Assembly: GCF_000512585.2 (NCBI RefSeq)
Contig: NC_089243.1
Coordinates: forward strand, 1,054,001 to 1,118,000
Direction: 5' to 3'
DNA from: Kwoniella bestiolae CBS 10118
Lineage: Eukaryota > Basidiomycota > Tremellomycetes > Tremellales > Cryptococcaceae
Length of the DNA stretch: 64,000 bases
The stretch's first letter is position 1. Every line of letters starts with the position of its first letter. Of the stretch, positions 56,701 through 64,000 are shown piece by piece. Below the pieces are notes generated by a model. That model searched no databases. It was not told the DNA's origin and saw nothing but the letters and a program-made list of their open reading frames with translations. The position numbers and the translations under genes were made by a program.

Positions 56701-57034
56701 AGTTCAGTCCTATCTGGCCTTTCCTAGCTGGTAGATCTTGTATCGAGGAGATTCCATCGCGTGGACCAAAGGGAGGTAATTGTCTCCCCGCAGACGAAGG
56801 GCTTCTCACATCAGCTGTTGGAGGTACGGATACCGGTGTCTTAGGGTATGAAGCATCTATGGGAGGTGTTCTAGTGTTTGTGAATGTGATGGTGACTGAG
56901 AAGGTCTCTCCTGCATAGTAAGCTGATGCCGAGGGTGTGATGGTCACTTGGAGATGTGGATCATCGAGATTGACGGTGTTTGCCGGTTGAGAGATGGAGG
57001 ATGAAGATGAGGAAAAGGGGAAGTAGGAAGACAT
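53715..57034 (-). CDS. RGP1: Rgp1-family protein (Ric1-Rgp1 GEF subunit), 1011 aa
   Basis: Six exons in coding order: 56347-57034, 55428-56297, 55201-55371, 54587-55153, 54379-54512, 53715-54320; all phases agree. Rgp1 forms with Ric1 the exchange factor for the Golgi Rab Ypt6. The arrestin-like N-terminal strand set is visible (LQVTITPSASAYYAGETFSVTITFTN). Long disordered Ser/Pro inserts follow, then conserved LLGVDIKLKEGESKEFVYTLKLPSTLPPAHRGKAFRFSYDLIVSL, ISIPIRVWSNVSVGHPFRTYDVLKPII, SYDIAKDGEVVAVLTLIKTTYRLGETVLGVVTFNEPE and WKVKLQFVVAV. The C-terminal ECEVPVKVLAG is the last barrel strand. It is longer than yeast Rgp1 because of inserts. Confidence 0.88.
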
Positions 57035-57532
57035 ATTCGTTTTTCTTTTCTAGGATGGCATGATCTGAGTGTGGGTGGGACGCCTGATTGCACCTGTATG
57101 TGGAGATGATCTTGATAGGAGTAGGAATAGGATACACAGTATGAAGAATATATATGATAATGTCTAGCAGTGAGTGGTAGTGGTAGTATCTGGACGTGTC
57201 AACGTAAACACTGGTAATGAAAGTGAGCCCCGGTTATATCGAATAACGGAGAGCAAAAGTGCCACATTCATCGATTAGTTTTATTTATTTTCACCACGCA
57301 CTTAAATCCCTCTTTTTACCCTACATCATCTACGTGTTTATCTCGTTTTATTCATCATCAAGAACATCAACACTCCTTCTTGCATCTCAATTCATCGTCA
57401 ATTCATCATACACGCTCACCCCAGTGCATATCAGCATCTCAAAAACAGCACTCTGATCCATACTGTCCCGCTTGGAGCAAATCTCAACCCCTCTCAGCGT
57501 CGAGCTATACCCAGCGGCGATCACCCCTTATC
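57035..57532. promoter_or_regulatory. Divergent promoter of RGP1 and ESA1
   Basis: 498 bp head-to-head spacer; TAGTGGTAGTGGTAG repeats near 57175, C/T-rich leader before ESA1. No gene detected. Confidence 0.5.
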
Positions 57533-59364
57533 ATGGCTCCCTCTACGCCTTCCACGCCGCACGGGGGTGGAAGGGCTGGTAGCGAAGGTGGTTCACCTGC
57601 ACCCACTTTCGCCGCACCAGGTACTTACAGTCTAGAGGTTAGTGTTACTGACTTCACATGAAAAATCTCCTCTCCTTCTGAACCCACATAATCATCCATG
57701 CGTTGCACCGTTCGCTCACATTCACTTCCATTCCGTCGGATAGGATGTCGTACCCGGAGTCAAAATATTCGTTCGAAAACCTTTGCCAAACGGTCAAGAC
57801 GAACAACGAAAGGCAGAGATCTTATCAGAACGACCTAAACCCAAGCCATCCGCCTTCGCACCACCACCACCTCCTGATGCCCCCCCTCCTGATCCCCGAG
57901 ACGATACAGAGTACTACGTCCATTATGTCGAGTTCAATAAGCGATTGGATGAATGGGTCGGTGGAAGTAGGTTGATACTGGATAAAGAGATGGAGTGGCC
58001 TAAACCCAAGGAAGAGGAAAAGAAGAAAAGAGAGAAAGTTGGGAAAGCTACGCCTGGTGCTTCAACGCCGACAAGAACAACCGGATCACCTAGACCTTCG
58101 AGTAGTCTGTTGAAGAAGGCAGCTACCAAAGCTGCTTCTGCTGTTGGGAAGGCACAGCATCCCTTGTCTAAGAGTACTCCTTCAGGAAAGATATCTCAGA
58201 AAAGAAAGGGTAAAGAGGATGTTGGTTTAGATGCGGATGGAGATGAGGAAGGGGACGAAGATGAGGATGCCTCTGTAGACGCTGATGGAGATATCAGTAT
58301 GGCAGGGTCAGAAGGTGATTTGGATGGAGATGGAGAGATCGACTTATCTGGACCTCAGAACCCTCAAGCGGCACCCAAAGTGTTCTCAAAGAAACAGGAG
58401 ATAGAAAAACTGAGAACATCAGGTTCGATGACCCAATCCCATTCCGAAGTTAGTCGAGTCAAGAATTTAGATAAACTTCAAATGGGTAAACACGAAGTTG
58501 AGACTTGGTATTTCTCCCCCTATCCTGTCGAATACGCCCATCTTCCCGTCCTTTACATCTGCGAGTTCTGTCTGCTCTATTACCCCTCTTTTACCCAACT
58601 GAAACGACACAGATCCAAATGTACGCTACTCCATCCGCCAGGAAACGAGATCTACCGATACGACGATATATCCTTTTTCGAGATTGACGGAAGACGTCAG
58701 AGGACATGGTGCAGGAATCTATGTCTGATATCGAAATGCTTTTTGGATCACAAGACGCTGTACTACGATGTCGACCCTTTCATGTACTACTGCATGACCA
58801 TCAAGGACGAATTCGGATGTCACCTCATCGGTTACTTCTCGAAGGAAAAGGAATCGCCGGAAGGGTACAACGTAGCGTGTATCTTGACTTTACCTCAGCA
58901 TCAACGTAAAGGTTATGGTAGATTGTTGATTGAGTTTTCCTACGAGTTGTCAAAAGTGGAAGGGAAGTTGGGAAGTCCAGAGAAACCATTATCAGATTTA
59001 GGTCTTTTAGGTTATCGGGCGTATTGGCAGGAGAAGATCGTGGAGTTGCTATTGAATAGCGATGATGAGATCAGTCTGGAGGAAATCGCTCAGAAGACCG
59101 CAATCACCCATGGTGATATCATGCATACGTGAGTTATGCTAGTCTATGTAGCCGTGATCGAACGCTGACAAATGTTGTTAACATAGCTGCCAAGCACTCC
59201 AAATGATCAAGTACTATAAAGGTGGACACATCATCCATCTGACCGACGCTGTGTTGGAACAACATCGAAAGACCATGTCGAAGAATAGGAGATCCATCAA
59301 TCCCGCCGCTCTCAAGTGGAAACCACCCGTCTTCAGTCGTGCACAATTAGCTTTTGGGTTTTAA
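57533..59364 (+). CDS. ESA1: MYST histone acetyltransferase Esa1, 555 aa
   Basis: Three exons: 57533-57637, 57744-59128, 59187-59364. Esa1 is the catalytic subunit of NuA4 (H4/H2A acetylation). Order of domains: N-terminal low-complexity 30 residues, a chromo-barrel/Tudor-knot (VVPGVKIFVRKPL ... YYVHYVEFNKRLDEWVG, about 36-125), a long Lys- and Asp-rich linker, a C2HC finger CEFCLLYYPSFTQLKRHRSKC, and the MYST core. The autoacetylated Lys is in FLDHKTLYYD, the catalytic Cys in VACILTLPQHQRKGYGRLLIEFSY with the acetyl-CoA Q-x2-x-G-x-G loop, and the general base Glu in SPEKPLSDLGLLGYRAYW. The linker is longer than in S. cerevisiae. Confidence 0.95.
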
Positions 59365-59432
59365 GGGAACATTTCAATTACATGTCACATGTTATTATAA
59401 CTTATTATATGTATAATACGTTGCTTTCTCAC

Positions 59433-60734
59433 CTATCTTTTTCCCGCCTGTTCATCCTCTTTGACCATTTGAGATAACCTATATAGCATTGTATGATCAG
59501 ACCCTGTTGTATCGAGCAATGCAGTTCCAAGTTTAATCATCAGAGCATTCTCGAAATCCTTCTGATCCTGGCATTTTCCTTCGTCATCCCGATACTCGCC
59601 CCGCTCCCTCTTCTGCAAACCATCCATCAACGCCTGATCAATCTCCAACATCTCATGAAGATGTTGGACCTCGCAGTTGACGGCGTTGGGAGCCATCTCA
59701 TCGTATATGGCCGCAAAGGCCGGATGGAATTTCAATCCATTTCTCTCTACCCTTTTTCCACCCCACATTCCGTCTACCTCGTTTGACAACCTCCTTCTCT
59801 CTTTCTCCGACGTGGCAGCTCTTTTACGTCTCATCTCGTTCTGATACTGCTCAATCTTGTCCATCTGTGCTTTTACCGCAAGCAACCGTTCCGAAAGATT
59901 ACAAGATTCGCACACTTCAGATTCATCATAAAGTGAGAGTGGCACCGAGATGTGATGGTGAAGTTGGATCGGTCGTCCACTCGATGGCGTAAAAATGACG
60001 GATGAAGATTCGGGTTCACTGAATGGCGTCTGGATAACGGGCGAAGTAGGAGACGAGCTTGTACAGGACGATTCCAATGTGTACGGATCTTTCACATAGT
60101 ACTCAAAAGTTCGATACCTACGGGCTGTGTGTCTCTGCAGGATGTCCCTCGTATTCACTTGTTGTGCTCCGTCGGTCGAGCGGGACGATGAAGACGAACG
60201 ACTTCTATTGAATTTCGAGGATATGGTAGACCAGAAAGAACGAGTTCTCGATCTAATCGTGGCTCTGGGTGTCTCGATTTCCGGGAAAAATTCGGGACTT
60301 TCTTTTGTGGGACTTTCGATGAACTCGTCCTGATCTTCCAGTATTCTCGGTAATTCCACCGTATCGATCCGTAGATCTCGACCTTGTCGACCTCGTCTTT
60401 CAGGTGATGGTTTTCTCTTGTATGGTACCTATACATATGCATTCCCATATCAGCTAAAACCTGGCGGAAGCGTAAACAGCCTATAACTTACTGAAAAATC
60501 ATATCTATAACCCAAAGCCGTCTCCCTCACCCGCTCTTCCGCCTTATCCCTCTCCATCTCGTCTCTCCCCTTCTCCCTCTCTTCCTCCTCCGCATCCCCC
60601 AATCCATCATATTCCGTCCCGCTCCACCTCTGATCCGCCCTGACTTCCACCAATCCATCCCATCCTTCCGCAGCATCCGCCAAGATCCCTTCCCATTCTT
60701 CCGTTTCGTCGTGGGAGCTTTGATGAGTGGTCAT
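59433..60734 (-). CDS. Uncharacterised acidic/basic protein, 412 aa
   Basis: Two exons in coding order: 60492-60734 and 59433-60428, in phase. The N-terminus is acidic (HDETEEWEGILADAAEGW, DAEEEEREKGRDEMERDKAEERV). A Ser/Arg block (SRSSSSSRSTDG) near residue 150 precedes a folded-looking part with CESCNLSERLLAVKAQMDKIEQYQNEMRRKR, a heptad-rich helix, and a C-terminal helix bundle (VNCEVQHLHEMLEIDQALMDGL, FENALMIKLGTALLD). No known domain is recognised; the coiled segments suggest a binding or scaffold role. It converges on ESA1 with 68 bp between stops. Confidence 0.75.
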
Positions 60735-61998
60735 GGTACTTATGGTAATTTCGCAATTAATGGTTTTATGAGTTTTCTGATATATGTGTATTGCTGCTTT
60801 AATGCTTGTAAGTGCTTCTATGTATTTGTGTATATCTCAAGAAAAGTGAAGAAAGAATGGATGAAGACGGTGGCGAGAACCCCCCTCTGAAAGCCAGTTT
60901 ATATACCTTGCAATGCATGTTTGCTTGTTTACTTGTTTACTTGACTATACTCGACTATGATTACTGGGAATATAGTTCATATATTGCGTATCTACTCTAC
61001 GTACGTCTTTATATATGTTAGAAACCACTTTCAGCCGAGACTGTATCGGCCGGATCCTCACCTTTTGATGCTTATTTTGTTGATAGTTTAGTTCATCATA
61101 TGGAGATGTCCGAGACGTGTAATACCTACTACCATTGCTTTAGTGGGATGCCGGGTCGTGCATTAGAGAAAGCGATGCAAGTGAGTGCGACGAGCATGTA
61201 AATACTGGGAATGGAAGTTCACCAGATCGGCCATAGAGCTGAATTAAGAGATGAATTGCTTGTTGTGCCACACTCAGCTTGAATCGTTCAAAGGTGTTTG
61301 TAGACATGTCAACAAGTAAACGAGTAAATAAGTGAACAAGTATTGGTAATGCTGTGCATGCCAAGAGGTCTTCATGTCATCAATGAGTAGTCAACATGCC
61401 GAGTGGTGGAATCAGCTGTACGTTTCGTACTATTCGTACCACCAATGATGATCATGATTGACCAACATTCTTTGATCCCTTCGGAAGAATATTGATTTTC
61501 ATTCTGATGGTACCTTGCACACACACTCACACACATGTCAACAATAGACGCAAGGTTGAATGACCCTCCTTTCAACACATCAAGTCCGATACTAATATAC
61601 TCTTTGTGCATAAAACATCCATACCATGAATCATCTTATGATGCTTCTCCATGGGCCTGCATAAACAATACCATACCTAGCTGATACCTTGCACCATACC
61701 CAGTAGATCAGAACTGACCGATCATCCCCTTTGATCTGGAACATGCATATGACTTCTTTGTTCGACGACTCCGGATGACAAGACAGCGAAATATGTTAAT
61801 GAAGTTGACCACGAAGCTCCAAAAATCATACAAAAAGGCTTGATCTGCGTTGAACAACTTTCCCATTTCTTCCATCAACCTCATTCTTCTTTCTTTGACT
61901 GTAATCAAAGTCGACATCTCTTATCACTACAACTACTCATCACTTGTAACCGACTCTATAGTACACCTACGCACGGACATCATCAAACATCGATCAAC
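60735..61998. other. Intergenic between acidic-protein gene and SUR7/PalI gene
   Basis: 1.26 kb with two divergent promoters. Near 60930-60960 there is TTGCTTGTTTACTTGTTTACTTG and, at about 61305-61340, its inverted-sense counterpart CAAGTAAACGAGTAAATAAG, an imperfect inverted repeat 380 bp apart. No gene detected; frames present are short and unsupported. Confidence 0.5.
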
Positions 61999-63372
61999 AT
62001 GGGTTGGAGAGAAAAGATCCCATACGGTGCACATGTCATCATCCTATTCACTTTGGCTTTTGCCGCTTTGATCTTGGTGTAAGTGGTTCATGTGATCTCA
62101 TATGGTCGATCTATCATCGATGTGATGGAGAGAGAAATGACCGCTAAGCTGATGCATGATTCATATATGTAGCATCCTCAACACCTTCTCATCGCCCTTC
62201 ATCCAATCAATCAGTTTCCTAAGACTTCCCGAGACAGATGGGGGAACCAATTTTGGTGCTTTCGGATGGTGTTCTTCCACTTTCTGTTTACCCAATGCGG
62301 TAGCTTATGAGTGAGTCATCGACCATTTCTCACCACTCTGACCATGACTTGTGCTGATCATGTGGATGCAGGTACGAACCATATGTGAACAAGGCGTTGA
62401 CCGGTGGTATGATGTTATGGGCGATTTGTGAGTACAATCCCCACTCAATAAGATCACTTCATTCTCTCCTTGTCACTCATCCTTACACTTTTGACTCTCG
62501 ATCCAGCCGTCATATTTGTCTTCTTCACTGTCCTCGCTATCCTACCCCTCCTATTCGTCCACGGATCCAAAGCTTTGAGAACAGTCGGGAACAGGGTATT
62601 CTTCATCTACACCATGGTGAGTTGTACATCTCTAAATGCTTCAGACTCGATACTCAACCCATTCTGTTTTCTCACGAGCCCTCAGATATCATGACGAAAT
62701 CATTTACTGACTTCCTGATCACTATCGCAGAGTCTCGCCACCCTTCTCGTCATTATCGCTTGGCTCTTCTCGATCTACGGGTGGAGTATTGCTCATAGGG
62801 CGTTCGAGCTCTCTGATATCGAAGTTAGGTTTGGTCCAGCCGTGAGTGTGTCCCCTCTGCGAGATGTTCTGAGCTGATAAGGTATGCTGGATAGATGTGG
62901 ATGGGGTTGACAGCTGCTTTGTGCATGACCATGTGAGTTTGTTTTCGGATTGTTAGTATCCTCACTATCAACCTTGAAGGACACCTCATGGACACCCCCT
63001 GTCTGCTTATCCTTCCCCATGCTATTCATTCCCACCCTCTTCTCTTCTCCTCTCATCATTTGCCTTCGTCTCCCCATCATCCACTTTCCGTTCATCTCAC
63101 TCTTCATGCTCTTCGGCTCATTCCTCTTCATATCCCCATGCATTTGCCTCTCATACACCATCCCGTCATGTTCGACCCATCACCAAAGGTTGATTATTGA
63201 TTCGCTGACTCTCATTCCTAGCATCTTCATCCTCCGATGGCCCGCCGAGGCTTGGGACGGTACCACCACTCGAGCCAATGGCGGAGCAGGCGCTAGAGGT
63301 GTGCCTCAAGTTCCAGCCAATGGTTACTACCATTACAAGCGAACCACCAGAGAGGTTGTTCCAAGATACTGA
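61999..63372 (+). CDS. SUR7/PalI (Rim9-like) membrane protein, 227 aa
   Basis: Seven exons: 61999-62078, 62173-62310, 62372-62427, 62507-62616, 62731-62841, 62895-62932, 63222-63372. Four membrane helices are visible: AHVIILFTLAFAALILVIL at residues 10-30, a middle one (VIFVFFTVLAILPLLFVH), SLATLLVIIAWLFSIYGW and MWMGLTAALCMTIFIL. The first outer loop has the family's short Cys-containing segment (GAFGWCSSTFCLPN). The family includes eisosome Sur7 and the pH-signalling PalI/Rim9 proteins. The tail is Arg/Tyr-rich. Intron 62933-63221 is 289 nt, far longer than its neighbours. Which branch it belongs to is not certain. Confidence 0.85.
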
Positions 63373-63748
63373 GCTGGGTCTAGCGGTATTATGAGTATGG
63401 AACCCAGTCTCCCGGCGAGACTTTACTTCGAGTACAGATAAAGAGAGTTTCATTTTCAGTTTCTATCTCTGTTTCCTGTTTTGAAGATGACGAAAAGAGG
63501 GAAGGAACAAGAAGATTTGTGTTTCACAAGGCTGGTCTGATAGAGTGTTAATCATAGCTTCATGTCATTTCGTTAATTTCGTAAGAATCGTATGAATGTG
63601 TGTTATGTACGAACGAGATGATATCCCTTATCCACCGCATCTTGCGATGACTACGCCATCCTTTCCCTCAAGCCAAGTGCCTCTTCTGATCTCCTATTCT
63701 TGACTTCTCTGCTGAAATTCAATCTTTAATTCCTCAATTTTCTCCCAT
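63373..63748. other. Convergent 3' flanks of SUR7/PalI gene and the gene at the right edge
   Basis: 376 bp between two convergent stops. No gene or repeat recognised. Confidence 0.45.
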
Positions 63749-64000
63749 CTATGAATGCAGATGGTGTCCTTCTTCTTCAGCAACTATAATAGGCCCATCA
63801 GTCACTTCCGTTTGTTCCCCTTGTTCTCCTTGTTCGAAATCACCAAACTCCTCCTCATCCCCATCCATCTCATCTGCAACCCTCCCACTTCCTCGAGATC
63901 CTACAATCTCGTTCCCTGAAGATATCATCTCGCGTTCCGCCTGTTCCGCCTCCTCTCTCCGTATGTCCTCCCACGTCAAGGTCGGTTCAAAATGTTTGGC
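63749..64000 (-). CDS. C-terminus of an acidic protein (partial)
   Basis: 84 codons open to the right edge, ending with TAG at 63749-63751. The visible end reads HFEPTLTWEDIRREEAEQAEREM, then a Gly/Ser stretch, then a very acidic block with EEEFGDFEQGEQGEQ and a tail GHHLHS. The FGDF-type acidic cluster resembles the short peptide motifs by which trafficking proteins bind adaptors, but no family is recognised. The start lies outside the window. Confidence 0.6.
   Translation of the reverse strand, partial: AKHFEPTLTWEDIRREEAEQAEREMISSGNEIVGSRGSGRVADEMDGDEEEFGDFEQGEQGEQTEVTDGPIIVAEEEGHHLHS

Noticed and set aside
62950..63372. 140-codon ORF at the end of the SUR7/PalI gene
   Set aside because: Its first 90 codons are read-through of the long pyrimidine-rich intron; only the part from 63222 is coding.
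1..64000. CRISPR arrays, bacterial operons, prophage or IS elements
   Set aside because: Spliceosomal introns throughout and fungal protein families; no repeat-spacer pattern or Shine-Dalgarno-led gene strings.

Overview
The window is nuclear DNA of a basidiomycete yeast, most likely a tremellomycete of the Cryptococcus/Kwoniella type. The protein-coding genes are cut by many short introns (mostly 38-70 nt) with GTRAGT donors, CTRAC/CTGAC branch points and YAG acceptors. First exons can be as short as 5 nt, intergenic distances are short, and every recognisable protein is fungal. Gene models below were built by hand: each exon chain was checked for reading phase and for continuity of the protein family. 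No searches were run.

Left arm (1-5.9 kb): the 3' end of an STK16/Env7-type kinase, a J-domain protein convergent with it, a TSC1 (hamartin) homologue, and a LIM-domain protein divergent from TSC1. Middle-left (6.3-18.9 kb): a nested retrotransposon cluster. It holds two copies of one Ty1/copia family in an LTR-internal-LTR-internal-LTR tandem. The older copy is broken by a complete 2.1-kb gag-only LTR element with a perfect 5-bp target duplication and by a 172-bp solo LTR. Two more solo LTRs and a hairpin-rich 0.6 kb lie at the edges.

Right of the cluster (19.2-64 kb) is a gene-dense housekeeping region: VCX1 (vacuolar Ca2+/H+ exchange), a carotenoid cleavage oxygenase, a low-complexity protein, PRE3 (20S proteasome beta1), HIS5, a YANK-type AGC kinase, a Cys-rich single-pass membrane protein, MRPL23, a nuclear-looking proline-rich protein, a Zn2Cys6 transcription factor, a sugar transporter, SMD2, RFA3, a LYAR-type zinc-finger protein, SSK1 (HOG-pathway response regulator), RGP1 (Ypt6 GEF subunit), ESA1 (MYST acetyltransferase), an uncharacterised acidic protein, a SUR7/PalI membrane protein and the C-terminus of one more acidic protein.

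These neighbours do not form a pathway; the arrangement is a normal fungal mosaic of divergent promoters and tight convergent pairs. Several genes touch stress and nutrient signalling (TSC1, SSK1, VCX1, YANK kinase, SUR7/PalI). The most unusual material is in the retroelement cluster: a gag-only parasite that carries the same half-tRNA primer-binding site as the neighbouring copia family, a sharp switch from divergent to identical sequence inside pol, and independent indels in the protease active-site codons of both copies.
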